In this document: piece after piece, positions 16,697-24,085 of the stretch
Position numbering within the stretch: position 1 is the first letter of the stretch
Layout of the letters: every line of letters begins with the position of its first letter
Assembly: GCF_000237325.1 (NCBI RefSeq)
Contig: NC_017542.1
Location: 2,301,501 to 2,365,500 of the forward strand
DNA from: Paenibacillus polymyxa M1
GTDB taxonomy: Bacteria > Bacillota > Bacilli > Paenibacillales > Paenibacillaceae
DNA: 64,000 bases
Direction: 5' to 3'
Notes under the pieces: model-generated
The model's input: the letters and a program-made list of their open reading frames with translations, nothing else
Database searches by the model: none
What the model was told of the DNA's origin: nothing
Made by a program: the position numbers and the translations under genes

Positions 16697-17059
16697 ATGG
16701 CGTTTATGATATCCCAGCGGGCTTTTATCAAAATTTATCTGATCACAATGGTAGAGAGGCATCGCGGATATGGATATCAGATGCTCGAATCGATGAAAGA
16801 TGAGTTTAGTAGTTTCGGATATGTTCCGCCTCAAAGCGAGGTGTACCGGGCACTGCATGAACTGGTTCAGGAAGGTGTTTTTTATCGTACCAAACGATTA
16901 AAAGGAACAGACCCGCGTGTAGATTTTCAGGAGATTGTGCTTTATCATTTTACAGACGATGGGGAGGAGAAAGCCCGATTGTACAAAAAGCAGGTCAAAG
17001 CTGATCTGGATCGTTGCTTAGGTATGCTGCATAAAGCGGAACAAGACAACTATTCCTAA
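16697..17059 (+). CDS. rtp: replication terminator protein (RTP) homologue
   Basis: A 120-residue winged-helix protein starting ATG at 16697 after GAGGAGG. It follows the Bacillus subtilis RTP pattern closely: QRAFIKIYLITM near the start, then YGYQMLESMKDEF, the recognition-helix phrase SEVYRALHEL, QEIVLYHF in the wing, and LYKKQVKADLDRC in the C-terminal dimerisation helix. RTP binds Ter sites as dimers and blocks the DnaB helicase in one direction. It also resembles PadR regulators in fold, which is the main alternative. A Gfo/Idh/MocA gene follows after about 20 bp, so they share a transcript. Confidence 0.75.
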   Translation: MAFMISQRAFIKIYLITMVERHRGYGYQMLESMKDEFSSFGYVPPQSEVYRALHELVQEGVFYRTKRLKGTDPRVDFQEIVLYHFTDDGEEKARLYKKQVKADLDRCLGMLHKAEQDNYS

Positions 17060-17078
17060 CTACGAAAGGATGAGAATG

Positions 17079-18083
17079 ATGGGTAGAAAGCTGAAATGGG
17101 GAATTTTAGGCACGGCGGAGATCGCCAAAATCGCTGTAATTCCGGCGATTCAGCAATCCGAACGCGGAGAAGTACTTGGAATTGCTAGTCGTAATGCGGA
17201 TAAAGCCGCTGAGGCCGCCCGGGAGTTCGATATTCCGAGAAGTTATGGAAGCTATGAAGAGCTGTTGGCTGATCCCGAAATCGGAGCGGTGTATATACCA
17301 TTGCCAAACCATCTGCATGAAGAGTGGACCATTAAGGCAGCGGAGGCCGGGAAGCATGTTTTGTGTGAAAAACCATCTTCGCTTAGCTCGGCCGGGACAA
17401 GCCGCATGATTGAAGCATGTCGCCGTGCCGGAGTGACATTTGCGGAAGCTTTTATGTATCGCTATCATCCCAAACATCGAAGAATTAAGGAAATCATCAA
17501 TAGTGGGGAAATTGGTGACATTCGCGGTATTCATTGTACTTTTACATTTAACAATACTGATCAGGCAGATAATGTACGCTTTAATAAAAGCATGGGCGGC
17601 GGCTCGTTATATGATGTGGGCGTGTATCCGATCTCAGCCGCTCGTATGTATTTGGATCGAGAGCCGGAGGCAGTGACGGTACATGCTTTATTTTCCCCTG
17701 AGCATGATAACGTTGATATGATGGCCTCCGGTCTGCTGGAATTTCCGGGTGGAGTCAACCTTACTTTCGATTGTGGCATGTGGGCAGCCAATCGTTCCAA
17801 TATGGAAATTCTCGGTAGCAAGGGTACGATTGCAATGCCTAAGATGTTTGGTTGGGAAAGAACGTCTGTTGTACCGCAAATTTTCGTTCACGTTGGTTCG
17901 GTTACGCGTGAGGAACGTTTGAAAGGTTTTAATTCCTTTGAACTGCAAGCAGATGCTTTTGCCGAAGCGGTGCTTGACGGTATTCCGTTGCCATATGAGC
18001 CAGAAGATGCGGTAAGCAATATGAAAGTAATCGACGCTTGTATTGAGTCAGCTCGCAGTCGAAAGCGGATAGAAATTGGGTAA
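17079..18083 (+). CDS. Gfo/Idh/MocA-family NAD(P)-dependent oxidoreductase
   Basis: N-terminal Rossmann fold (KLKWGILGTAEIAKIAVIPA, residues about 4-23), then the family phrases YIPLPNHLHEEW and KAAEAGKHVLCEKP, where the Lys of EKP is the usual catalytic residue, and the C-terminal alpha/beta domain with GGGSLYDVGVYPI. About 334 residues, normal for the family. It likely oxidises or reduces a sugar or inositol-like substrate; which one cannot be told. Several close ATGs (17070, 17076, 17079) are possible; 17079 gives the best spacing from GAAAGGA. Confidence 0.85.
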   Translation: MGRKLKWGILGTAEIAKIAVIPAIQQSERGEVLGIASRNADKAAEAAREFDIPRSYGSYEELLADPEIGAVYIPLPNHLHEEWTIKAAEAGKHVLCEKPSSLSSAGTSRMIEACRRAGVTFAEAFMYRYHPKHRRIKEIINSGEIGDIRGIHCTFTFNNTDQADNVRFNKSMGGGSLYDVGVYPISAARMYLDREPEAVTVHALFSPEHDNVDMMASGLLEFPGGVNLTFDCGMWAANRSNMEILGSKGTIAMPKMFGWERTSVVPQIFVHVGSVTREERLKGFNSFELQADAFAEAVLDGIPLPYEPEDAVSNMKVIDACIESARSRKRIEIG

Positions 18084-18110
18084 GCGTGATCATCGTATTT
18101 CCGGAAGACA

Positions 18111-18149
18111 TAGAAAAGCAGCCTGTCTATGGACAAGCTGCTTTTCTAG
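18111..18149. terminator. hairpin terminator between convergent genes
   Basis: TAGAAAAGCAGC and GCTGCTTTTCTA form a 12-bp stem. It can serve the plus-strand oxidoreductase; the minus-strand DksA-like gene ends at 18198. Confidence 0.75.
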
Positions 18150-18197
18150 ATGAACAAATACATAGATATTTTTAATGAGTTTTTGTACATTCGAGCA

Positions 18198-18767
18198 TCA
18201 CATATTTTCATCATAATCTGTGACATCACGCTTGGCGGCTGTCGCAGGCGAGTTTGATGTGCCGTATTTTTCCACTGCGTCCCATGCGCCCGCATCGTCA
18301 AATCGTCCTGCATTCCGTTGGTGAACCTCACCTGCACCTTTGGGCGGCGGAGTCATAACCTGTTCCTCGATTGGACGATCATTCGATAATTCTCGTGTTG
18401 GAGTGTGCTCAACTGTATAGGCTGTATATGGAATGGCTTGTAACCGTTCAAAAGGAATTTCTTCCCCGCTCTCCACACATATTCCATACGTCCCATCCTT
18501 CATCCGTTTCAGGGCCGCATTAACCTGCTCCAGTTCGTTTTCCAGTGACTCATTAATCGCCAGATCACGAGAACGTTCAAAGGTTTCCGTCCCTATATCG
18601 GCGGGATGGTTATCATAGGACGAGAGCTCACCTGTAGAATCTGTCAGTGTTTCTCCCAATTGTGTGTTTTCCTGACCGTTTTGTTTAAAATGTTTTTCTA
18701 AATCATTTTTCTGCTCCAGTAACATATGTTTCAGCTCTGCAAGCTGTGAATCGTTCAAATGGTTCAT
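18198..18767 (-). CDS. TraR/DksA-family (YteA-like) protein with degenerate zinc finger
   Basis: About 189 residues. The N-terminal half is a coiled coil (DSQLAELKHMLLEQKNDLEKHF and on to ERMKDGT). The C-terminal finger region reads YGICVESGEEIPFERLQAIPYTAYTVEH. Classical DksA/TraR proteins have four Cys here, in CxxC pairs; only one Cys is left, so zinc binding is probably lost. A further 60-residue polar tail follows. I prefer the ATG at 18767, six to eight bases after GGGGAGAG, to the one at 18773. A GGGTATA motif lies about 60 bp upstream and could be a stress-sigma -10. Binding to RNA polymerase is possible but unproven. Confidence 0.8.
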   Translation of the reverse strand: MNHLNDSQLAELKHMLLEQKNDLEKHFKQNGQENTQLGETLTDSTGELSSYDNHPADIGTETFERSRDLAINESLENELEQVNAALKRMKDGTYGICVESGEEIPFERLQAIPYTAYTVEHTPTRELSNDRPIEEQVMTPPPKGAGEVHQRNAGRFDDAGAWDAVEKYGTSNSPATAAKRDVTDYDENM

Positions 18768-18910
18768 GATCATCTCTCCCCTTCATGGTCTGTATGAGTG
18801 GTGTGTATGCTCTTTTATACCCGTTCATAGACCTGAGCAATCAGCAGAGACTTTTATTCCCAGCCTAGAATGTGATATAAAAAGAATAGTGTGTTAAGGA
18901 GGGAAAACCG

Positions 18911-19288
18911 ATGGATGAACATATGAAGCGTCGTCTGGATAAGCAAAAGCAGTTGTTTAAACAACTGGGCATTCAGCTGGACGCGCTCTCCATTCATGAG
19001 AAACAGTTTAAAAATAAAATGCGCGGCTATGATCCGGATGAGGTGGATGCCTTTCTGGATGAAGTGATCAAGGATTATGAACGCTTTTATGCCAATATAG
19101 CCGACCTGATGGACAAGTGGCAGGAGCAGCAGGCAACCATACGTGATTTGAAAAATGCACCCAAGCCTGCAGCCGACTTTAATGCACTTGACCGTCGTCA
19201 ACTGGAGGATATCATTAAGCAGTTGGAATATAGTGTGCGCCAATTAAAAGTGCGAGTACGCCCAGAAAATGACTATTTTCCAGAGTAA
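18911..19288 (+). CDS. GpsB/DivIVA-family cell division protein
   Basis: 125 residues. Residues about 30-60 carry the DivIVA N-terminal signature: IHEKQFKNKMRGYDPDEVDAFLDEVIKDYERF, seen in parts as KMRGYDPDEVDAFLDEVI, the membrane-binding and partner-binding domain. A coiled coil follows and a C-terminal helix (RRQLEDIIKQLEYSVRQL) is placed like the trimerising helix of GpsB. GpsB shuttles between septum and side wall and binds penicillin-binding proteins. The length fits GpsB better than DivIVA. Start ATG after GGAGGGAAAACCG. Confidence 0.75.
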   Translation: MDEHMKRRLDKQKQLFKQLGIQLDALSIHEKQFKNKMRGYDPDEVDAFLDEVIKDYERFYANIADLMDKWQEQQATIRDLKNAPKPAADFNALDRRQLEDIIKQLEYSVRQLKVRVRPENDYFPE

Positions 19289-19385
19289 GGAGTAGTAAGC
19301 ACTGTGTCGCTGCCTCTAATGTGGTATGATGGAAACATGCATTTTATCAAACATTTAATGAGGCACACATATAAAGGTGGTTAAC

Positions 19386-19820
19386 ATGAGTACCCATTTT
19401 TCCGTTAGTATCCATTGTCTGCTTCTTCTGGCTGAAGGGGCACCTGAGCGAATGACTTCGTCACTTATTGCTTCCAGCATTAATACAAATCCGGTAGTTG
19501 TGAGAAGAATTATGAGCCGACTCAAGCAAGCTGGTCTGGTGGATTCGTCACCGGGAGCGCGCGGCTTTCGTCTAAGCATGTCGAGTTCAAACATCAATCT
19601 GAAAATGATCTATGAAGCGACCAAGGATGAAGGCCCGCTGTTCGCCATCCATACCGACAGCAATCATAATTGCGAGGTTGGCAGGAACATAGACGCTTTA
19701 TTGGATGGTTTATATACGGTGGCAGAGCAGAAAATCCAGGCGTTTTTCGAGACCGTTACGTTGCGAGATCTGGAGCAGGCTCTCAAACAGCGGGTTGGAC
19801 AACAAAGTTCATCCGTGTAA
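19386..19820 (+). CDS. Rrf2-family transcriptional regulator
   Basis: The ATG at 19386 follows AAAGGTGG by five bases. Residues 3-80 are a winged helix-turn-helix with the Rrf2 order: FSVSIHCLLLLA, SSLIASSINTNPVVVRRIMS and RLKQAGLVDSSPGARGF. The three Cys that hold an Fe-S cluster in IscR or NsrR are absent; only one Cys (in HNCEVG) remains, so this is the YwnA-like type without a cluster. It likely represses a neighbouring or distant detoxification gene. The target is not visible. Confidence 0.85.
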   Translation: MSTHFSVSIHCLLLLAEGAPERMTSSLIASSINTNPVVVRRIMSRLKQAGLVDSSPGARGFRLSMSSSNINLKMIYEATKDEGPLFAIHTDSNHNCEVGRNIDALLDGLYTVAEQKIQAFFETVTLRDLEQALKQRVGQQSSSV

Positions 19821-19845
19821 AAGACGCCAGTAAGGAGAATTTGAT

Positions 19846-20346
19846 ATGAAAATCATCGTACTTTCAGACACCCATATGCCACATAGAAGCAAAACGCTGC
19901 CTAGTCGGCTTGTACAGGAGCTAAAAGACAGTGACCTCATTCTCCATGCTGGAGACTGGACGGATTGGTTCGTATATGAACGTCTAGCTGAATTTGCGCC
20001 TGTACAAGGCATTGCCGGAAACAATGATGGAACCGACATCGTGGAGCGTCTAGGCTATCAACGTATTGTTGAAGCCCAAGGCAAGCGGATTGGTATGGTT
20101 CATGGTCACGGCTGGCGCGGCTCGACAGAAAATATAGCACTGAATACGTTTAAGGGAGAAACGCTGGATTGCCTGATTTTTGGACATTCTCATATTCCTG
20201 TGGTCAAAAAGATAGATAATCTGCTTGTCCTTAATCCGGGGTCTCCGACGGACAAACGCGGTGAAGACGAATATTCATTTATCGTGCTGACGATTGAAGA
20301 CGGGCAGATGGAGGCACAGCTTGTTCTTTATCCAGATAAACATTGA
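19846..20346 (+). CDS. YfcE/MJ0936-type metallophosphoesterase
   Basis: 166 residues starting ATG at 19846 after AAGGAG. Metal-binding motifs in order: DTHMPH (D-x-H), LHAGDW (GD-x), AGNNDG (GNxD), HGH, and the final FGHSHIP (GHxH). These define the calcineurin-like phosphodiesterase fold of small YfcE proteins, which hydrolyse phosphodiester model substrates with Mn2+ or Ni2+. The physiological substrate is unknown. It is 26 bp behind the Rrf2 gene and 36 bp before a ferredoxin-like gene, so the three could form one transcript. Confidence 0.9.
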   Translation: MKIIVLSDTHMPHRSKTLPSRLVQELKDSDLILHAGDWTDWFVYERLAEFAPVQGIAGNNDGTDIVERLGYQRIVEAQGKRIGMVHGHGWRGSTENIALNTFKGETLDCLIFGHSHIPVVKKIDNLLVLNPGSPTDKRGEDEYSFIVLTIEDGQMEAQLVLYPDKH

Positions 20347-20382
20347 TTTAAAAACCAACAACTGTTGATTAAAGGGGAAGCT

Positions 20383-20709
20383 ATGGCTATTTTTGATTTA
20401 GAACCTATGAAGTATCATGTGTTGATCTGCAATGGAGGCACATGTATGCGACATGAGGGTGAAGAAGTTACCCAAGAAATTCGGGATGAAATTCGTAAAC
20501 AACATGCAGAAGCATATATTCACACAACCAGAACTCGTTGTAATGGGCGCTGTCATGATGCAGCGGTTGTAATCGTATATCCGCAAGGGGATTGGTATGG
20601 TCAAATGACTCCGGCCTCAGGTACAGAGCTGGTGCAGAAGCTCGTAGCGGGAGAGAAGCTGGAGCCTCATCTTTTTCATGAGTGTACACGTAAATCCAGC
20701 TCGCAATAA
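20383..20709 (+). CDS. thioredoxin-like [2Fe-2S] ferredoxin domain protein
   Basis: The ATG at 20383 is preferred, after AAAGGGGAAGCT. 108 residues. Four Cys are placed as in thioredoxin-like ferredoxins: C16 and C21 (CNGGTC), then C53 and C57 (CNGRC). They would bind one [2Fe-2S] cluster. Family members occur as NuoE-like modules or stand-alone redox proteins; this one stands alone. Its electron partners are not visible. A terminator follows. Confidence 0.8.
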   Translation: MAIFDLEPMKYHVLICNGGTCMRHEGEEVTQEIRDEIRKQHAEAYIHTTRTRCNGRCHDAAVVIVYPQGDWYGQMTPASGTELVQKLVAGEKLEPHLFHECTRKSSSQ

Positions 20710-20738
20710 TCCAGTCAACTATTAATAAGAACATGAGT

Positions 20739-20770
20739 AGAGAAAATCTTTCGGAGATTTTCTCTTTTTT
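20739..20770 (+). terminator. Rho-independent terminator
   Basis: AGAGAAAATCT, loop TTCGG, AGATTTTCTCT, then TTTTTG. Confidence 0.85.
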
Positions 20771-20772
20771 GC

Positions 20773-20797
20773 GTTTAATCCCTGATCTGAAAGGTAA
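20773..20797 (+). promoter_or_regulatory. possible sigma-B-like promoter
   Basis: GTTTAA at 20773-20778, then AGGTAA at 20792-20797 after 13 bases. The -35 is exact and the -10 differs at two positions from GGGTAT. It precedes the small acidic-hydrophilic protein gene. Confidence 0.35.
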
Positions 20798-20837
20798 AAG
20801 TATACTGTGGACACAATCCGATAGGGAGGGAAGAAAG

Positions 20838-21116
20838 ATGACCCCATTTGAAGATAATTTGCACGGTGAGAATGAGCAAAAAAGCCAGACGGGGAAAGGA
20901 ACAACAGAGTCTAAACATCAGGAACAGCCGATTAATCGTGATCATGCCGAGCAGTATCCGACAGAGCAGGAAAGCTTGTTTGACCGTTTTGAAATTGAAC
21001 AGACGGTAGATGCCATTCCCGTAGAGGATTTAAAGATGGAAAGACAGGAGGAGAGAGACAAGGATGCAACCAAGCACACCTCTTCCAGTGAGAAAAAATA
21101 TAAGGACGGCGTATAA
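20838..21116 (+). CDS. small hydrophilic, probably disordered protein
   Basis: The ATG at 20838 follows GGGAGGGAAGAAAG. The 92-residue product is rich in E, K, Q, D and T with no hydrophobic segment and no Cys. It contains one more ordered-looking stretch, SLFDRFEIEQTVDAIPVEDL. I recognise no family. Composition is that of an intrinsically disordered or stress-type protein. Its own promoter lies just behind the terminator of the previous gene. Confidence 0.6.
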   Translation: MTPFEDNLHGENEQKSQTGKGTTESKHQEQPINRDHAEQYPTEQESLFDRFEIEQTVDAIPVEDLKMERQEERDKDATKHTSSSEKKYKDGV

Positions 21117-21222
21117 TTTTCAACCAACTGGTAATATTTAAAAAGAAATCTCTTGACTTTAAGATATGTAGGATGTATATTAAGTTACGAAAAGTAATTA
21201 ATTTTTCTCAGGAGGTAACAAA

Positions 21223-21825
21223 ATGACTAAAGACTTCTTCACAGCGCTGAAAGACAGACGCTCCTATTATGGCATTAGCAAAGAACAAGTAATTTCTGAC
21301 CAACGGATTCAAGAGATCGTAGAGGAAGCTGTGAAGTATACACCTACCTCTTTCAACTCCCAAACTTCACGCGCGGTAGTGTTGCTCGGAGAGCATCATG
21401 ATAAACTGTGGAATATTACAGAAAATATTTTGCGGGAAGTGGTAGGCAATGAAGAACAATTCAAATCTACTGCTGAGAAAATGAACGGTTTCCGCAGCGG
21501 TTACGGAACAGTGTTGTTTTTTGAAGACAACAACGTGATAGCTGGTCTGCAACAACAATTTGAAGCGTATGCAGACAATTTCCCAATCTGGGCCAACCAA
21601 TCTAACGGCATGCTGCAACTGGTTGTATGGACGGCTCTGGAGCAAGAAGGACTGGGTGCATCCCTTCAGCACTATAATCCTTTGATCGACGAAAAAGTGA
21701 AAAACGAATGGGACATTCCTGAGCATTGGAAACTGATTGCTGAAATGCCATTTGGTAAACCGACATTCCAACCAGGTGACAAGGAATTCCAACCTATTGA
21801 AGAACGGGTAAAAACATTTAAATAA
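21223..21825 (+). CDS. nitroreductase-family oxidoreductase
   Basis: 200 residues starting ATG at 21223 after AGGAGG. It shows the nitroreductase FMN-binding pattern: DRRSYYGI near the N-terminus (RR-S for phosphate), TPTSFNSQTSRAVVL, and late GLGASLQHYNPLID with MPFGKP. Such enzymes use NAD(P)H and FMN to reduce nitro, quinone or other electrophilic compounds. The form is close to the YdgI/Frm2-like short subgroup. Upstream about 100 bp carry its promoter. Confidence 0.85.
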   Translation: MTKDFFTALKDRRSYYGISKEQVISDQRIQEIVEEAVKYTPTSFNSQTSRAVVLLGEHHDKLWNITENILREVVGNEEQFKSTAEKMNGFRSGYGTVLFFEDNNVIAGLQQQFEAYADNFPIWANQSNGMLQLVVWTALEQEGLGASLQHYNPLIDEKVKNEWDIPEHWKLIAEMPFGKPTFQPGDKEFQPIEERVKTFK

Positions 21826-21864
21826 TGATCATAATAGTATGATTTTTCAGGTTTAACCTGAATA

Positions 21865-21895
21865 CAGCGCTGCGGATTATCCGTAGTGCTGTTTG
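21865..21895 (+). terminator. hairpin, probable terminator
   Basis: CAGCGCTGCGGA and TCCGTAGTGCTG with G-T pairs, then TTTGTCGTTTC. About 40 bp after the nitroreductase gene. Confidence 0.55.
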
Positions 21896-22065
21896 TCGTT
21901 TCATTTTTTGGTTATGTAACCATTTGGATATATGAAGAAGAGAGGTTAATTCATCCGTATGTAGGTGATATTATGTTTGAAATTGGATGAGAAGTTTACA
22001 TAAGTGTGATTGCTTTTTTTGGCAGATGTTTAGCATTTGCGCGTATTTGAAGGAGGAATTAGGAC

Positions 22066-22989
22066 ATGAAATACGATTGCATTATTGTCGGTGGGGGAAT
22101 CGCCGGATTGCAAGCAGCAATTCAATTGGGCAGATACAGCAGTCATCGGGTGCTGGTGATAGATTCGGGCTACGGTCGATCTACGCTGTGCCATCAGTAT
22201 CATAACATTTTGGGTTTTCCTGACGGGATTTCTGGTGAAGAGCTACGAGGGCTTGGACGTAGTGAAGCCATGAAGCTTGGCACTGAATTTGTTGATGGCA
22301 AGGCGGTAAAAGCGACCAAGAGAGATGAGCTTTTTGACATTGAAGTGGAGGCAGGGGCAGTATATACGTCAAAAACGCTGCTATTGGCGACAGGGCTAAC
22401 CGACCGTTTTCCAAAGCTGGAAGGGCTACAAGCCTGCCTGGGCAACAGTGTGTATGTGTGCCCTGACTGTGACGGGTATGAGGTTCAGGATCGCAGGACA
22501 GTCGTCATGGGGGCGGGCAAAGCGGGAGCTTCCATGGCGTTGATTTTGTCAGCACGTACCGATCACCTTGTTTATGTCAATCATGAGCGTTCAGAAGTAC
22601 CGAACGAGCTGATCGTGAAGCTGCGGGAAAAAGGAATTGAATATAAGGAAGCAGCCATTTCTGAGATTATCACGGGACAACCGGGCTGTTTTGAAGGAGT
22701 GCGGCTGGCTGACGGACAAGTGGTTCAAGCAGAGCGGGGGTTCTTAGCCTTTGGAAGCAACCATGTTCATTCAGAGCTGGCGGAACAACTGGGTGTACAT
22801 CTGCTGCACAACAAGCATATTGAGACGCATCCCCGCAGCAAAATGACAAACGTGGAAAATGTATGGGTGGCCGGGGACTTAGGGGCTCATGCCGAGCAAG
22901 CGACGGTTGCGATGGGAGAAGGAGCTATGTCAGCGATCTGGATACACAAGGTATTATCTGGTATGAAAACAAAAGTACCGCAACTCTGA
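22066..22989 (+). CDS. thioredoxin reductase-like FAD/NAD(P) oxidoreductase
   Basis: 307 residues, start ATG 22066 after GGAGG. N-terminal FAD Rossmann motif VGGGIAGLQAA (residues 8-18), a redox-active disulfide CPDC (Cys 132 and 135), a second nucleotide motif GAGKAGASMAL (about 150-160), and the C-terminal FAD phrase VWVAGDLGAHAEQATVAMGEG. This is the low-molecular-weight thioredoxin reductase family. Unlike housekeeping TrxB, it has the variant PDC flanks and no thioredoxin gene nearby, so the partner may be another small redox protein. Confidence 0.85.
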   Translation: MKYDCIIVGGGIAGLQAAIQLGRYSSHRVLVIDSGYGRSTLCHQYHNILGFPDGISGEELRGLGRSEAMKLGTEFVDGKAVKATKRDELFDIEVEAGAVYTSKTLLLATGLTDRFPKLEGLQACLGNSVYVCPDCDGYEVQDRRTVVMGAGKAGASMALILSARTDHLVYVNHERSEVPNELIVKLREKGIEYKEAAISEIITGQPGCFEGVRLADGQVVQAERGFLAFGSNHVHSELAEQLGVHLLHNKHIETHPRSKMTNVENVWVAGDLGAHAEQATVAMGEGAMSAIWIHKVLSGMKTKVPQL

Positions 22990-22999
22990 GAGCTGCGGT

Positions 23000-23329
23000 T
23001 TAGAACGTTGGGCGTGTACTTGGTTGAAGATGAGGCTCGAAGCGTCTTAATTGATCGCTCATGCCATACTTGCGTAAAATTTCCGTCTGTTTGATACCGA
23101 TGAGATCAAAATGAGGATAGGGCTGACGCTGATGTATATATTGGGGGTCCAATCCGTTATGCTTGCACCATAAGCGCAGCTTATCCAAGTCAGAGCACCC
23201 CACCTTGGTGACAGTTGTAATGCCTGGAAAGCGGTCATCCAGCCAGTAATGCGTTAGAAAAGCAATCTGGCCACGACTGACCTCTCTTTTCCAGCTCATC
23301 AGTTCCTGCCGGGTAATGCCAAATGCCAT
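23000..23329 (-). CDS. conserved hypothetical protein
   Basis: The ATG at 23329 lies nine bases after AGGAAAGG; an upstream extension to 23365 is not supported. The 109-residue protein reads AFGITRQELMSWKREVSRG near the N-terminus, then FLTHYWLDDRFPGITTVTKV and a Cys-containing helix. The pattern recalls short Bacillales proteins of unknown function. No membrane segment. It ends 10 bp from the convergent oxidoreductase gene. Confidence 0.7.
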   Translation of the reverse strand: MAFGITRQELMSWKREVSRGQIAFLTHYWLDDRFPGITTVTKVGCSDLDKLRLWCKHNGLDPQYIHQRQPYPHFDLIGIKQTEILRKYGMSDQLRRFEPHLQPSTRPTF

Positions 23330-23436
23330 CGGTCTCATCCTTTCCTGGCTCATATCTGAAAACATGAGCTATTGCGCGGTTGTCCCATTATTTTCGTCCT
23401 ATTGCTTGTATTATGATCCACATGGAGTAACACAAT

Positions 23437-23467
23437 AACAGGAGAGCGTAATTGGCGATCTCCTGTT
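23437..23467 (-). terminator. hairpin after the HxlR gene
   Basis: AACAGGAGA and TCTCCTGTT, a 9-bp perfect stem, just beyond the stop of the minus-strand regulator. The tail is only moderately T-rich. Confidence 0.5.
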
Positions 23468-23473
23468 AGCGGT

Positions 23474-23794
23474 TTAGAGCCATCTTTCGGCCCAGCTCTC
23501 CACACCATTCAATGCATCACCTAGCTCTTTACCCTTACGTGTCAGCGAATATTCGGTCCGCACAGGCCGCTCTGTGATGACATTGCGAAGGATTAGGCCG
23601 GAAAGCTCTAGTTCCTTGATGCGCTCGTTCAGCATGCGTTTGCTAAGATCAGGTATGGAAACTTGAATTTCACTAAATCGTTTGGGATGTTCCATCAAAG
23701 TATGAATGATGAGAGCGGTCCATTTTTTGCTGATGATCTGAAAGGACTGTTCCACCTTACCGCACAAAAGCTTAGGCTGCCTGTCGTCGCTCAT
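23474..23794 (-). CDS. HxlR-family transcriptional regulator
   Basis: 106 residues, start ATG at 23794 after GAGGGG. The winged helix shows the HxlR pattern: C11 in LLCGKVEQSF, KKWTALIIHTLMEHPKRFSEI, LSKRMLNERIKELELSGLI and VRTEYSLTRKGKEL. Members often sense electrophiles or oxidants through the N-terminal Cys and control a divergent gene. Here the divergent gene is zwf, so regulation of zwf by redox state is possible but only inferred. Confidence 0.9.
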   Translation of the reverse strand: MSDDRQPKLLCGKVEQSFQIISKKWTALIIHTLMEHPKRFSEIQVSIPDLSKRMLNERIKELELSGLILRNVITERPVRTEYSLTRKGKELGDALNGVESWAERWL

Positions 23795-23931
23795 CTGAAT
23801 CCCCTCAATTTCATTGTTGTTTTAAACAGTATACTAAAAGTAACTCTGTATACCAATAGTAACTATAATGCATTGTATCAACTGTGACAATTTTAACAGT
23901 TTTTTCTCTTTCCTATCGTCAATCATACCAC

Positions 23932-23945
23932 AGAAAACGTTATCA
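23932..23945 (+). promoter_or_regulatory. cre-like site upstream of zwf
   Basis: AGAAAACGTTATCA matches the CcpA consensus TGNAANCGNNNNCA at all fixed positions but the first. It lies about 45 bp before the zwf -35. Confidence 0.45.
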
Positions 23946-23987
23946 TTACAGGATATATCGAATGTTCACGATTTCGCTAAAATTTGA

Positions 23988-24017
23988 TTGACTTGCCCCT
24001 TATTTTGGGTGTATTAT
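23988..24017 (+). promoter_or_regulatory. candidate zwf promoter
   Basis: TTGACT at 23988-23993 and TATTAT at 24012-24017, 18 bases apart, about 70 bp before the zwf start. Confidence 0.6.
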
Positions 24018-24085
24018 GGGTTACGTTAATTCCTCAGGTAACTTTTAATAACCTCATCTTTTATAATGGGAAGAAGGAATATTTC

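Noticed and set aside
23984..24085. N-terminal extension of zwf
   Set aside because: The extension would be read from within the promoter (TTGACT/TATTAT) and lacks a ribosome site; the start at 24086 fits the family.
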